Positions 53,033 to 62,374 are shown, counted from the stretch's first letter. The stretch: 64,000 nucleotides of DNA from an uncultured Winogradskyella sp. (GCF_937958655.1 NZ_CALGNH010000001.1:1-64000); one strand, 5' to 3'. A program made the numbers and translations. Notes: a model not told the origin generated them from the sequence alone.

Positions 53033-54091
53033 ATGAAGAGATTCTGTGTTTTAATATTAGCTGTGCTAACCGTTGTAAATTGTGCAAATGAAGATTCAAA
53101 TTTAGACTACCAGCCTACATTGCAACCCTTAGATACACCACAAATTTTCTCATCTAACATAATTGCTCCAATAATCCCTGCAGATAACCCGCAAACTACT
53201 GAAGGTATAGCTTTAGGAAAACGCCTTTTTTTTGATCGAATTTTGTCAGCAGACGGCACGCAATCCTGTGCAACGTGTCATTCTCCGCAAAGTGCCTTTA
53301 CTGATAATTTACAGACTAGTTTTGGTGTTAGTGGTAGCGCTGGCACTCGTAATTCTATGCCATTATTTAATTTAGCTTGGAATTATGGCGAACGATTTGC
53401 TTGGGACGGCAAAGAACTAAGTTTAGAACGCCAAGCAGAAGAACCTGTGCAAAATCCAATAGAATTACATAGTAATTGGGATAACGTTATAGAGCGGTTA
53501 CAGAATCACCCTGAGTATCCTGAGCTCTACAGATTAGCTTTTAATAGCACTATAATAAACAAAGAACTTACAACAAAAGCAATCGCTCAATTTGAGCGTA
53601 CTTTGATTTCAGCAAATTCTAAATTCGATAGATATTCGCTGGGACAAGCCTCATTATCAAATCAAGAATTAAATGGTTTAGATGTATTTTTAAGAGAAGA
53701 TAAAGGAGACTGCTTTCATTGTCATGGCAACCCAAATAATCCACTATGGACCGACAATGATTTTCATAACAACGGTTTAGATAGCACATTTAATGATCTA
53801 GGGCTTGGTGGTGTAACTGGCGACCCTAATGATAACGGAAAATTTCGTTCACCATCATTACGCAACTTGGCTTTCACCGGACCTTACATGCACGATGGTA
53901 GATTTGCAACCATAGAAGAAGTTATAAATCATTACAGCGAAGGGCTACAAAATTCACCAACTATAGATCCATTAATGAAGAACATCAATGAAGGTGGTGC
54001 ACAATTAACCGAACAAGATAAAGCGGATTTAAAGGCCTTTTTATTAACACTTACCGATCAGTCTTTCGTTAACAATCCAAATTTTCAATAA
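53033..54091 (+). CDS. MbnH-like di-heme cytochrome c peroxidase-family enzyme
   Basis: 352 residues with a lipoprotein signal (TVVNCANEDS). It has two heme c sites, CATCH (Cys79, Cys82, His83) and CFHCH (Cys227, Cys230, His231). GKRLFFDRILSADGTQS, SMPLFNLAWNYGERFAWDG and FTGPYMHDGRFATIEEVI are typical of the MauG/CcpA superfamily. Paired with MbnP it is expected to perform tryptophan oxidation and not plain peroxide removal. A classical cytochrome c peroxidase role remains possible. It is the last gene of the cluster. Confidence 0.87.
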   Translation: MKRFCVLILAVLTVVNCANEDSNLDYQPTLQPLDTPQIFSSNIIAPIIPADNPQTTEGIALGKRLFFDRILSADGTQSCATCHSPQSAFTDNLQTSFGVSGSAGTRNSMPLFNLAWNYGERFAWDGKELSLERQAEEPVQNPIELHSNWDNVIERLQNHPEYPELYRLAFNSTIINKELTTKAIAQFERTLISANSKFDRYSLGQASLSNQELNGLDVFLREDKGDCFHCHGNPNNPLWTDNDFHNNGLDSTFNDLGLGGVTGDPNDNGKFRSPSLRNLAFTGPYMHDGRFATIEEVINHYSEGLQNSPTIDPLMKNINEGGAQLTEQDKADLKAFLLTLTDQSFVNNPNFQ

Positions 54092-54203
54092 TCTTAGAGT
54101 AGTAAATCTTTAATTTTAGTGCATTTCATCGAAAATAAATGTATTTCATCTTGGAGCGTTACATTTTTTTAATATTTTCATGGTCCCTAAATAACCTACA
54201 CCT

Positions 54204-54449
54204 ATGAAATTTAAAGTAAACTCAGCGCTACCGTGTGCAGTTTTTGGTCATAATTATATTAAATCAAAAATGAATGCAGATCAAACTTCAGAATTAACAT
54301 GCTCACATTGCAAAACGGTTGCAAATACTGATCCTTTTGGCAACTTTATTGAAACCTCATCACCAAGTAAGGATGTTCAGAGCACACTAAGAAAACTCTA
54401 TCACTTAAGCCTTAGAACTCGACAATTTAAAGTGGCTGAATTACAATAA
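54204..54449 (+). CDS. Small C-x4-H-x16-C-x2-C putative zinc-ribbon protein (paralogue 3)
   Basis: 81 residues: PCAVFGHNYIKSK and LTCSHCKTVAN give Cys11, His16, Cys33 and Cys36 with the same spacing as the pair at 46398 and 46727. GNFIETSSPSKDVQSTLRKL aligns with their GNFIPLTPKYKEINKVLNRV. The tail is basic. It lies alone between the MbnH-like gene and the suf operon, so the family is dispersed and not only a tandem duplication. Confidence 0.75.
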   Translation: MKFKVNSALPCAVFGHNYIKSKMNADQTSELTCSHCKTVANTDPFGNFIETSSPSKDVQSTLRKLYHLSLRTRQFKVAELQ

Positions 54450-54514
54450 TTAAATACAATACCAGTATATCCTAATATAATGTTAGGTTGTATGGTTAAG
54501 AGAGACTTATATCG

Positions 54515-54522
54515 TATCTTTG
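54515..54522 (+). promoter_or_regulatory. Promoter -7 box TATCTTTG for the suf operon
   Basis: TATCTTTG followed by CA lies 31 bases before the sufA-like ATG (54554). A TTG at 54488-54490 gives a 24-base spacer, longer than ideal. Confidence 0.6.
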
Positions 54523-54553
54523 CACACTGTTTAGAGTTAATCTATATAAGAAT

Positions 54554-54883
54554 ATGATAAAAGTTTCCGATTCTGCTAAAAAGAAAGTGGTTGAGCTTAT
54601 GACTGACGACGGCTATAATCCTAGTAATGATTATATTAGGGTTGGCGTTAAAAGTGGTGGTTGCTCTGGTCTATCTTATGACTTAAAATTTGATAATTCT
54701 AAGGCCGAAGAAGATAAAGTCTTTGAAGATAATGGCGTAAAAATTATTGTAGACAAGAAAAGCTTTTTATATCTCATCGGTACAACTTTAGAGTATTCTG
54801 GAGGATTAAATGGAACCGGATTTGTTTTCAACAATCCAAATGCCAACCGCACCTGTGGTTGCGGAGAATCATTTTCACTTTAA
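54554..54883 (+). CDS. sufA: A-type iron-sulphur carrier (SufA/IscA family)
   Basis: 109 residues. Three conserved cysteines, SGGCSGLSY (Cys37) and RTCGCGESF (Cys101, Cys103), hold the [2Fe-2S] or [4Fe-4S] cluster. It carries clusters from the SUF scaffold to target enzymes. It is the first gene of the suf operon, 9 bases before the ATG of sufB. Confidence 0.93.
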   Translation: MIKVSDSAKKKVVELMTDDGYNPSNDYIRVGVKSGGCSGLSYDLKFDNSKAEEDKVFEDNGVKIIVDKKSFLYLIGTTLEYSGGLNGTGFVFNNPNANRTCGCGESFSL

Positions 54884-54892
54884 AACAAATTG

Positions 54893-56341
54893 ATGAGCAA
54901 GTATACTGAAGACGATTTAAGAGAAGAATTAAAAACCAAGGAGTACGAATATGGTTTTTACACAGATATTGAGTCTGAGACGTTTCCAAATGGTTTAAAC
55001 GAGGATATTGTTAGAGCAATTTCCAAGAAAAAAGAAGAACCAGAATGGATGACAGAATGGAGATTAGAAGCCTTTAAAGTTTGGAAACAAATGACTGAGC
55101 CAGATTGGCCAAATGTTCATTATGAAAAACCAGACTTTCAAGCTATTTCTTACTATTCTGCTCCTAATAGCAAACCAAAATATGAAAGTCTTGATGAAGT
55201 AGATCCCGAGCTTTTAGCAACATTTGAAAAACTGGGTATTTCTTTAGATGAGCAAAAGAAGTTAACAGGTGTAGCAATGGATGTTGTTGTAGATTCAGTT
55301 TCTGTAGCAACTACCTTTAAAAAGACCTTAGCAGAAAAAGGTATCATTTTTATGAGCATTTCTGAGGCCATCCAAAAACACCCAGAATTAGTCAAAAAAT
55401 ATATCGGTACCGTTGTGCCGCAAAAAGATAATTTTTATGCCGCTTTAAACTCTGCAGTGTTTAGTGATGGTTCATTCTGTTACATTCCTAAAGGCGTACG
55501 TTGTCCTATGGAATTATCTACATACTTTAGAATTAACCAAGCTGGTACAGGACAATTTGAAAGAACCTTAGTTATTGCAGACCAAGGCAGTTATGTAAGT
55601 TACTTAGAAGGCTGTACAGCGCCAAGTAGAGATGAAAATCAATTACATGCAGCAGTTGTTGAATTAATTGCATTAGATGATGCAGAAATAAAGTACTCAA
55701 CTGTACAAAATTGGTATCCAGGAAATGCCGAAGGAAAAGGTGGTGTTTATAATTTTGTAACCAAAAGAGGTCTGTGCGAAAAGAATGCAAAAATTTCATG
55801 GACACAAGTAGAAACAGGTTCTGCTGTGACTTGGAAATATCCATCTTGCGTATTAAAAGGTGATAATTCTGTAGGCGAATTTTACTCTATTGCTGTCACC
55901 AACAACTTTCAACAAGCCGATACAGGAACTAAAATGATACATCTTGGTAATAATACCAAGTCCACAATTATATCTAAAGGAATCTCTGCCGGTAAATCGC
56001 AGAACTCCTACAGAGGTTTAGTACAAATTAGTCCGAGAGCTAAAAATGCACGTAACTTTTCGCAATGTGATAGTTTACTAATGGGCAATGAGTGCGGTGC
56101 ACATACATTTCCTTATATAGAAGCTAACAATAAATCCGCACAGATTGAGCATGAAGCTACAACTAGTAAAATTGGAGAAGACCAAATTTTCTATTGCAAC
56201 CAACGCGGTATTGATACCGAAAAGGCCATAGCATTAATTGTAAATGGTTTTAGTAAAGAAGTACTAAATAAGTTACCAATGGAATTTGCTGTTGAAGCCC
56301 AAAAACTATTAGAAATTAGTTTAGAAGGTTCTGTAGGATAA
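54893..56341 (+). CDS. sufB: Fe-S cluster assembly scaffold SufB
   Basis: 482 residues from ATG 54893 ([20 protein letters not shown]); a TTG directly before it is not needed. [60 protein letters not shown] and [20 protein letters not shown] are SufB blocks with the conserved cysteines. The beta-helix core forms the SufBC2D scaffold in the cytoplasm on which clusters are built. A lipoprotein gene sits between it and sufC. Confidence 0.97.
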   Translation: MSKYTEDDLREELKTKEYEYGFYTDIESETFPNGLNEDIVRAISKKKEEPEWMTEWRLEAFKVWKQMTEPDWPNVHYEKPDFQAISYYSAPNSKPKYESLDEVDPELLATFEKLGISLDEQKKLTGVAMDVVVDSVSVATTFKKTLAEKGIIFMSISEAIQKHPELVKKYIGTVVPQKDNFYAALNSAVFSDGSFCYIPKGVRCPMELSTYFRINQAGTGQFERTLVIADQGSYVSYLEGCTAPSRDENQLHAAVVELIALDDAEIKYSTVQNWYPGNAEGKGGVYNFVTKRGLCEKNAKISWTQVETGSAVTWKYPSCVLKGDNSVGEFYSIAVTNNFQQADTGTKMIHLGNNTKSTIISKGISAGKSQNSYRGLVQISPRAKNARNFSQCDSLLMGNECGAHTFPYIEANNKSAQIEHEATTSKIGEDQIFYCNQRGIDTEKAIALIVNGFSKEVLNKLPMEFAVEAQKLLEISLEGSVG

Positions 56342-56389
56342 AGCTATTTATAAGTAGATGCTTTCCATCATGAAATAAATAACAAATCA

Positions 56390-56800
56390 ATGAAAAAGCT
56401 TGTAATCATTTTAGTATTAATCGTAAGTGTTTTAGCCTGTAAAAACGAAACAAAGCCCGAAGTTAACCTAGAAGAACAAAACCGTGCAAAATCATACGAT
56501 GTAAACGATGGCTATATAACTATGCGTGGCGAATTTGTGTATTATGCTGATGCTGCGGTTTTTCAGACATCAAACGATATCTATGGTGTTGTTATTGACG
56601 AAAATATGCACCTATTAAACGAAACAGCAAAACCATTTAAAACTGCCGACACAGATGGAGTTATGGTTACAGCTCGTGTAAAAAAAATTAAAAAACCAGA
56701 AGGTGAAGAAGGCTGGCCTTTTTCTTTAGAAATTAAAGAAATATTAAAGGTAGAAGCTACCAAAAAAAGTAATAAAGACGTTATAAAATTATCAAACTAG
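56390..56800 (+). CDS. Small lipoprotein within the suf operon, unknown
   Basis: 136 residues with a lipoprotein signal ([14 protein letters not shown]). The mature part reads [20 protein letters not shown] and [13 protein letters not shown]...EIKEILKVE, a predicted small beta-barrel (OB-like) domain; I know it only as a conserved hypothetical. The gene lies 48 bases after sufB and 4 before sufC, so it is part of the operon. CKNETKPEV is identical to the start of the mature HMA lipoprotein at 19604-20116. Why an envelope lipoprotein lies in a cytoplasmic cluster-assembly operon is unclear. Confidence 0.75.
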   Translation: MKKLVIILVLIVSVLACKNETKPEVNLEEQNRAKSYDVNDGYITMRGEFVYYADAAVFQTSNDIYGVVIDENMHLLNETAKPFKTADTDGVMVTARVKKIKKPEGEEGWPFSLEIKEILKVEATKKSNKDVIKLSN

Positions 56801-56804
56801 TAAG

Positions 56805-57557
56805 ATGTTAAATATAAATAACTTGCACGCAAGTGTAGATGACAAAGCGATTTTAAAAGGAATAAACCTCAATGTAAAACCAGGCGAAGTCCATGCTATA
56901 ATGGGACCAAATGGTTCTGGTAAAAGCACCTTGGCTTCTGTTATTGCCGGTAAAGAAGATTACGAAGTTGATGAAGGTGAAATTCTGTTAGAAGGAGAAA
57001 ACATTGATGAACTTGGAGCAGACGAGCGTGCACACAAAGGAGTGTTTTTATCTTTTCAATATCCGGTAGAGATACCAGGTGTTAGTGTTACTAACTTCAT
57101 AAAAACAGCCATCAACGAAACACGTAAAGCAAAAGGTTTAGAAGATATGCCTGCTAACGAGATGCTAAAGATGATTAGAGAAAAGGCAGAGCTGTTAGAG
57201 ATAGACCGTAAGTTTTTATCGCGCTCTTTAAACGAAGGATTTTCTGGTGGTGAAAAGAAGCGTAATGAGATTTTTCAAATGGCAATGTTAGAGCCTAAGC
57301 TGGCTATCTTAGATGAAACAGATTCTGGTTTAGATATTGATGCCCTGCGTATTGTTGCCAATGGAGTTAATAAATTAAAATCCGAAGATAACGCCGTGGT
57401 AGTTATAACGCATTATCAAAGACTGTTAGACTACATTGTACCAGATCACGTTCATGTTTTAATGAACGGTAAGATCGTTAAGTCGGGTGGTGCAGAATTA
57501 GCCCACGAGTTAGAGGCCAAAGGTTACGACTGGATTAAAGAAGAAGTTAGCGCGTAA
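56805..57557 (+). CDS. sufC: Fe-S cluster assembly ATPase SufC
   Basis: 250 residues. The ABC-type ATPase motifs are Walker [12 protein letters not shown], signature [10 protein letters not shown], Walker [15 protein letters not shown] and the His switch [13 protein letters not shown]. It powers conformational change of the SufBCD scaffold. It is followed by 128 non-coding bases with several palindromes before sufD. Confidence 0.97.
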   Translation: MLNINNLHASVDDKAILKGINLNVKPGEVHAIMGPNGSGKSTLASVIAGKEDYEVDEGEILLEGENIDELGADERAHKGVFLSFQYPVEIPGVSVTNFIKTAINETRKAKGLEDMPANEMLKMIREKAELLEIDRKFLSRSLNEGFSGGEKKRNEIFQMAMLEPKLAILDETDSGLDIDALRIVANGVNKLKSEDNAVVVITHYQRLLDYIVPDHVHVLMNGKIVKSGGAELAHELEAKGYDWIKEEVSA

Positions 57558-57568
57558 CGCTAGTTTGT

Positions 57569-57684
57569 CATTCCTGCGTAGGCAGGAATCCAAAAAAAGA
57601 ATAATAAACTTTACACAAAATCCCACTGTTTTAGGGATTATAAAAATATAAAGCGAGGTGAGATTCCCGCTTTTGCGAGAATAA
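57569..57684. repeat. Three adjacent palindromes between sufC and sufD
   Basis: ATTCCTGCGTAGGCAGGAAT (about 57570-57589), AATCCCACTGTTTTAGGGATT (about 57619) and GATTCCCGCTTTTGCGAGAA (about 57662-57681) follow one another. The last ends a few bases before the sufD ATG (57686). The first resembles the 25552 repeat and the third the 35992 hairpin. Confidence 0.65.
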
Positions 57685-57685
57685 A

Positions 57686-58999
57686 ATGGAATTAAAAGAT
57701 AAGCTTATATCATCATTTATGGCGTTTGAAAATAACGTTGATGTAGATTCTCCTATACACGATATTCGTACGGAAGCTATAAAGAATTTTGAAGATGAAG
57801 GGTTTCCTACAAAACGACAAGAGGCTTGGAAATACACCTCATTAGATGCTGTACTAAAACACGATTATAGTGTTTTCCCCAAGCACGAGAGTGCGTTAGA
57901 GTATAAAGATGTAAAGAAATATTTCATACATGAGATTGATTGCTATAAAATCATTTTTGTGGATGGTAAGTACTCTTCGCACCTATCACAAACCACACAC
58001 GACGATATCGACGTATGCTTAATGTCCTCAGCTTTAAGTAAGCCAAAATATAGACTCATCATTGAAAACTATTTCAATAAAATAGCAACAAAAGATGGTA
58101 TATCATCATTAAACACGGCTTTCTCAGCAGAAGGTGCTTACATTCATATTCCAAAAAATAAATTGGTTCAAAAACCAATACAAATTATTCATTTCTCAAC
58201 AGGGCGCGAAGGTGCTTTACTCTTACAACCTCGTAATTTAGTTGTTGTAGATGAGAACTCACATGTTCAAATTATAGAGCGTCACCAAAGTTTAACGGAC
58301 AACCCTATCTTAACAAATAGTGTTACCGAAATTTTCGCGAATAAACGCGCTATAGTAGACTATTATAAAATACAGAATGATACCTCTTCGGCATCTTTGA
58401 TTGATAACACTTTCATAAATCAAAAGCAGGAAAGTATAGCTAAAGTACACACCTTCTCCTTTGGTGGAAAACTCACTAGGAATAATCTTAATTTTTATCA
58501 AAACGGAGAACGCCTAGACTCCACTATGAAGGGTATTACTATAATCGGAGATAAACAGCACGTAGATCACAACACCTTAGTACACCATATTGAGCCTAAT
58601 TGCGAAAGTCACCAAGATTATAAAGGGATTTATAATGATAGTGCCACAGGTGTTTTTAATGGCAAGGTCGTTGTAGAAAAAGAGGCGCAAAAGACCAATG
58701 CATTTCAGGCTAATAACAATATTTTAATTAGCGATAAAGCAAGTATTAATACCAAACCTCAGCTAGAGATTTTTGCTGATGACGTAAAATGTTCTCACGG
58801 TTGTACCATTGGTCAGCTAGACGAGAGTGCCATGTTTTATTTACGTTCTCGTGGCATCCCAGAAAAGGAAGCAAGAGCATTGTTAATGTTTGCATTTAGT
58901 AACAATGTATTAGATTCAGTTAAAATTCCTGAAATTAAAACTCGAATTACTAAGATTATAGCAAGTAAATTGGGTGTTAATATTGGGTTTGATTTGTAG
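57686..58999 (+). CDS. sufD: Fe-S cluster assembly protein SufD
   Basis: 437 residues. DEGFPTKRQEAWKYTSLDAV is the SufD N-terminal signature, then AYIHIPKNKLVQKPIQIIHF, NTLVHHIEPNCESHQDYKGI, VVEKEAQKTNAFQANNNILI and DDVKCSHGCTIGQLDESAMF. It is the partner of SufB in the scaffold and helps iron entry. Separated from sufC by palindromes, it may be expressed at a different level. Confidence 0.96.
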   Translation: MELKDKLISSFMAFENNVDVDSPIHDIRTEAIKNFEDEGFPTKRQEAWKYTSLDAVLKHDYSVFPKHESALEYKDVKKYFIHEIDCYKIIFVDGKYSSHLSQTTHDDIDVCLMSSALSKPKYRLIIENYFNKIATKDGISSLNTAFSAEGAYIHIPKNKLVQKPIQIIHFSTGREGALLLQPRNLVVVDENSHVQIIERHQSLTDNPILTNSVTEIFANKRAIVDYYKIQNDTSSASLIDNTFINQKQESIAKVHTFSFGGKLTRNNLNFYQNGERLDSTMKGITIIGDKQHVDHNTLVHHIEPNCESHQDYKGIYNDSATGVFNGKVVVEKEAQKTNAFQANNNILISDKASINTKPQLEIFADDVKCSHGCTIGQLDESAMFYLRSRGIPEKEARALLMFAFSNNVLDSVKIPEIKTRITKIIASKLGVNIGFDL

Positions 59000-59049
59000 A
59001 TTATTAACAATAAATAGCTTTATCACTTTTTAAAAGACGTTTGTCCTAA

Positions 59050-59400
59050 TTACGATTTACGCTGTAAATAGTAGAAAAGAATAGCACTAAACATATATAG
59101 AACAACATCTACAGCGTCAGGTGTATAGCGCTTATAGTATTTAGGTAAAATAAATTCAAAAAGTATTGCGTAGACAATGGCTAGATATAAAACGTGGTGT
59201 AATCTCAAATAAAAATGAGGTTCATTTTTTGTAATCCGTAATACTGTTAAACTTATTGTTAAACAAATAGGTACAATTAAAAAATCATTGACGTAATTAT
59301 TAACAATTGCAGGCAGTTCCATATTTAGTCGCTGAGCACCATAAATAAGGGTGCCGATAATTACAGAAACAATAAAATATAGTTTTAAAGTTCTATTCAT
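59050..59400 (-). CDS. Small four-helix membrane protein, conserved hypothetical
   Basis: 116 residues from ATG 59400 (MNRTLKLYFIVSVIIGTLIY); the frame extends to a TTG at 59421, which would overlap the gene before it. About four helices are visible, with a conserved-looking LRLHHVLYLAIVYAILFEFI and LPKYYKRYTPDAVDVVLY. The pattern is familiar from Bacteroidota proteins sometimes labelled, without good evidence, as magnesium citrate transporters. It is 1 base after the zinc-ribbon membrane gene, so the two form an operon. Function unknown. Confidence 0.6.
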   Translation of the reverse strand: MNRTLKLYFIVSVIIGTLIYGAQRLNMELPAIVNNYVNDFLIVPICLTISLTVLRITKNEPHFYLRLHHVLYLAIVYAILFEFILPKYYKRYTPDAVDVVLYMFSAILFYYLQRKS

Positions 59401-59401
59401 G

Positions 59402-59704
59402 TCATCCAGCTGCAATAGCAAAAACTAGCCAGGCAATAAATGCTCCTATAGCACTAACAACCGCAAAACTAGAATACAGGAATGCTCCTGTAATACGATA
59501 GACCATATTTGGATGACTTCTCAAGTTTTCGATAAAATTTGGTGGCTGCATCTTTAAAACTTCCGCTCTTTTTTTCTTTTGTGCTTCCACCTTTTGCTCA
59601 CGACGTTTTCTAAAGGATAAAACAGCACCACAGTTTTTACAGAACTCAAGATTTTCATTATAAACACCACAGCTAATACATTTTATGATTCTTCTCTTCG
59701 CCAA
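59402..59704 (-). CDS. Zinc-ribbon membrane protein, conserved hypothetical
   Basis: 100 residues. The start is TTG 59704 (MAKRRIIKC); no ATG is available upstream before a stop. Two CxxC knuckles, CISCGVYNENLEFCKNC, form a zinc ribbon. A Lys/Arg/Glu-rich helix (FRKRREQKVEAQKKKRAEVL) follows, then one or two membrane helices (YSSFAVVSAIGAFIAWLVFA). It probably sits in the inner membrane with the zinc ribbon in the cytoplasm. It is opposite in direction to the flanking suf genes. Confidence 0.65.
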   Translation of the reverse strand: MAKRRIIKCISCGVYNENLEFCKNCGAVLSFRKRREQKVEAQKKKRAEVLKMQPPNFIENLRSHPNMVYRITGAFLYSSFAVVSAIGAFIAWLVFAIAAG

Positions 59705-59776
59705 ATAGTTATTGTTTTTCTAATATTTATACTGTACAAAGATACCAAATCACCATTCATAAAGTGGTCCTAATTA

Positions 59777-59808
59777 TTGTTTACTAACTTTAACTATTCG
59801 TATTTTTG
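59777..59808 (+). promoter_or_regulatory. Promoter upstream of sufS
   Basis: TTG (59777-59779), a 21-base spacer and TATTTTTG (59801-59808). Transcription would start about 59814, so the ATG at 59812 would be untranslated and ATG 59827 is the better start. Confidence 0.55.
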
Positions 59809-59826
59809 TATATGGAATTGAAACAG

Positions 59827-61041
59827 ATGTTAGACATACAAAAAATAAGAAAAGATTTTCCAATACTTAATAGAAAAGTTAACGGAAAACCTTTAATTTA
59901 TTTTGATAACGCTGCCACCTCACAAACACCACAGCAGGTTATTGATGTTATAGTAGATTATTACTCCAATTACAATGCCAATATCCATAGAGGTGTACAT
60001 GCTTTAAGCCAAGAAGCCACAGATGCTTATGAGCTAGCACGCGTTAAAATTCAGAAACATTTTAATGCCAAAAGTCCTCATGAAATTATTTATACCTCTG
60101 GTACCACACATAGTATAAACCTTGTTGCTAATGGATTTTCTTCACTTTTAACAAAGGGAGACGAAATTTTAATTTCAGCTTTAGAACATCATAGCAATAT
60201 TGTACCCTGGCAAATGCTATGCGAACGAACAGGCGCTACATTAAAAGTCATTCCCATGAATCAAAATGGTGAGTTGGTTTTATCAGAATTTGATGCGCTT
60301 TTAAATGATAAGACAAAACTCGTTTTTGTAAATCATATCTCTAATGCTTTAGGCACCATAAATCCAATAGAATATATTATAAATGAGGCCCATAAAGTTG
60401 ATGCTGCGGTTTTAGTTGATGGTGCACAATCTTGCCCTCATATAAAACCAGATGTACAGTCCTTAGACGTAGATTTTTATGTGTGTTCCGCACATAAAAT
60501 ATGTGGCCCAACAGGTGTTGGTATGCTATACGGAAAAGAAGCGTGGCTAAATAAATTACCACCTTACCAAGGAGGTGGTGAGATGATTGCAGAGGTTACG
60601 TTTGAAAAAACAACTTACGCAGACTTACCTCATAAGTTTGAAGCTGGTACGCCAAACATTTGTGGAGGTATTGCTTTTGGTGCCGCTGTCGATTATATGA
60701 ATGCTATAGGATTTGAAGCCATAGCGGCTCATGAAAACGAGCTTTTAGATTATGCCACACATCAATTACAACAAATAGAAAGACTAAAAATATATGGTAC
60801 ATCTAAAGAAAAAACCTCTGTAATATCATTTAATGTAGGTGCCATTCACCCTTACGATATTGGTACAATTTTAGATAAAATGGGTATTGCTGTACGTACT
60901 GGTCACCATTGTGCCCAACCTATAATGGACTTCTATAATATACCAGGTACTATTAGAGCGTCTTTTATGTTTTATAATACTAAGGAAGAAATAGATACCT
61001 TTATAGCAGCTTTAAAAAAAGCAGTTTTAATGCTCTCCTAG
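59827..61041 (+). CDS. sufS: Cysteine desulfurase SufS
   Basis: 404 residues from ATG 59827 (MLDIQKIRKDFPILNRKVNG), chosen because the promoter lies just upstream of the other in-frame start. The PLP lysine is Lys224 in VCSAHKICGPTGVGMLYG, and the active-site cysteine is Cys362 in RTGHHCAQPIMDFY. The positions fit group II desulfurases. It takes sulphur from cysteine and passes it to SufE (61952) and on to SufBCD. It belongs to the suf locus but has its own promoter. Confidence 0.96.
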   Translation: MLDIQKIRKDFPILNRKVNGKPLIYFDNAATSQTPQQVIDVIVDYYSNYNANIHRGVHALSQEATDAYELARVKIQKHFNAKSPHEIIYTSGTTHSINLVANGFSSLLTKGDEILISALEHHSNIVPWQMLCERTGATLKVIPMNQNGELVLSEFDALLNDKTKLVFVNHISNALGTINPIEYIINEAHKVDAAVLVDGAQSCPHIKPDVQSLDVDFYVCSAHKICGPTGVGMLYGKEAWLNKLPPYQGGGEMIAEVTFEKTTYADLPHKFEAGTPNICGGIAFGAAVDYMNAIGFEAIAAHENELLDYATHQLQQIERLKIYGTSKEKTSVISFNVGAIHPYDIGTILDKMGIAVRTGHHCAQPIMDFYNIPGTIRASFMFYNTKEEIDTFIAALKKAVLMLS

Positions 61042-61090
61042 AGTTTGGCATTAAAAATGTATCTTAGTTAACAAACAAAGCGTTATAATT

Positions 61091-61918
61091 ATGAAATTTA
61101 TATTCAGTTTAATAGCAATGATAATGTTAACAGAATCTTGTAAATCAACAATAGAAACTCCAACATCTCTACAAAAACAAGTGGAAGCTGAGTCATTACC
61201 CTCTGGCACTTATAAAATCAATACACTGCAAGGGTATTCTAACTCCATGAAAAAAGCAAAAATCACATTTAATAGTGATGGAACAATTTCGGGCTCTACA
61301 GGCTGTAATTGCATGTTTGGAAATTACAGAATAGATGGAAATACCATTACATTCAAGGGTATTGGTGCATCTAAAAAATATTGCCCAGAGGTCTCTAAAT
61401 CTGAACGGCTTTTATTAAAAGCATTAAATTCTACCACTAATTTCTCAATAGGTGATAATATGCTTACCTTATCTAACGTTGATGGCTTGTTAATTAAAGC
61501 AGTCCCAGTTGGTGGAGCTTCAGAACAAAAAAAAATAAGTGAGCATTATTACACCACAAGTGTTAGCTATAAAGCTTTAGGTCGTGGTTATTTTGAGTTT
61601 ATAGAAGTTTCAGAAGATAAAGTTTCAATCGCTTCGGACGCAAATTTAAAGGATATTAAAACCTATAAGTCTACTAATAAAAAGGATTGGGCTTCTGTAG
61701 AAGCTATGATTAAAAGCGTAAATCTTTCAAATTTAAATAACTTAAAAGCGCCTACTAATAAAAGGCTATACGATGGTGCTGCCAGCGCTACCTTAACCAT
61801 TAGAACAGGTGATATGATAGTGACCTCCTCCGCCTTTGACCATGAGCATCCCCCAAAAGAGATTGAAGCACTTGTTAATAAAGTGTTATCCATAAAAGAA
61901 AACAGCACTAAAGAGTAG
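61091..61918 (+). CDS. META-domain lipoprotein
   Basis: 275 residues with a lipoprotein signal (MIMLTESCKST). Residues about 37-130 are a META (HslJ-like) domain: LPSGTYKINTLQGYSNSMKK, SDGTISGSTGCNCMFGNYRI, KYCPEVSKSERLLLKAL. The C-terminal 140 residues (YTTSVSYKALGRGYFEFIEV) are a second domain I do not recognise. It lies between sufS and sufE on the same strand. Like the lipoprotein at 56390 it places an envelope protein inside the suf locus. Confidence 0.8.
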   Translation: MKFIFSLIAMIMLTESCKSTIETPTSLQKQVEAESLPSGTYKINTLQGYSNSMKKAKITFNSDGTISGSTGCNCMFGNYRIDGNTITFKGIGASKKYCPEVSKSERLLLKALNSTTNFSIGDNMLTLSNVDGLLIKAVPVGGASEQKKISEHYYTTSVSYKALGRGYFEFIEVSEDKVSIASDANLKDIKTYKSTNKKDWASVEAMIKSVNLSNLNNLKAPTNKRLYDGAASATLTIRTGDMIVTSSAFDHEHPPKEIEALVNKVLSIKENSTKE

Positions 61919-61951
61919 TGATTTTGTAACTTTGATATAAAGATATTTATT

Positions 61952-62374
61952 ATGACTATTGAAGCTATTCAAAACGACATTATTGATGAGTTTTCCATGT
62001 TTGAGGATTGGGAAGAACGCTACCAGTATATGATAGACCTTGGAAAAACACTTCCGCTAATAGATGAAAAATACAAAACTGAAGATCATATTATCAAAGG
62101 ATGCCAAAGTAAGGTATGGGTGCATGCAAATTTAGAAGATGATAAAATTAATTTTACAGCAGACAGTGATGCCATAATAACTAAAGGTATTATTGCTATA
62201 TTAATACGCGTATTTTCTAATCAGAACCCAAAGGCCATTATAGATGCTAATACGGATTTTATTGATAAAATTGGCTTAAAAGAACATTTATCGCCTACTA
62301 GAGCCAATGGCTTAGTGAGTATGATAAAACAACTAAAGCTGTATGCTATAGCATATCAAACACAATTAAACTGA
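61952..62374 (+). CDS. sufE: SufE sulphur-transfer protein
   Basis: 140 residues. FEDWEERYQYMIDLGKTLP and IIKGCQSKVWVHAN give the sulphur-accepting Cys51, at the same position as in E. coli SufE. It stimulates SufS and carries persulfide to the SufBCD scaffold. The order sufS-META-sufE-DUF59-DUF2480 is what I expect in Flavobacteriia. Confidence 0.95.
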   Translation: MTIEAIQNDIIDEFSMFEDWEERYQYMIDLGKTLPLIDEKYKTEDHIIKGCQSKVWVHANLEDDKINFTADSDAIITKGIIAILIRVFSNQNPKAIIDANTDFIDKIGLKEHLSPTRANGLVSMIKQLKLYAIAYQTQLN

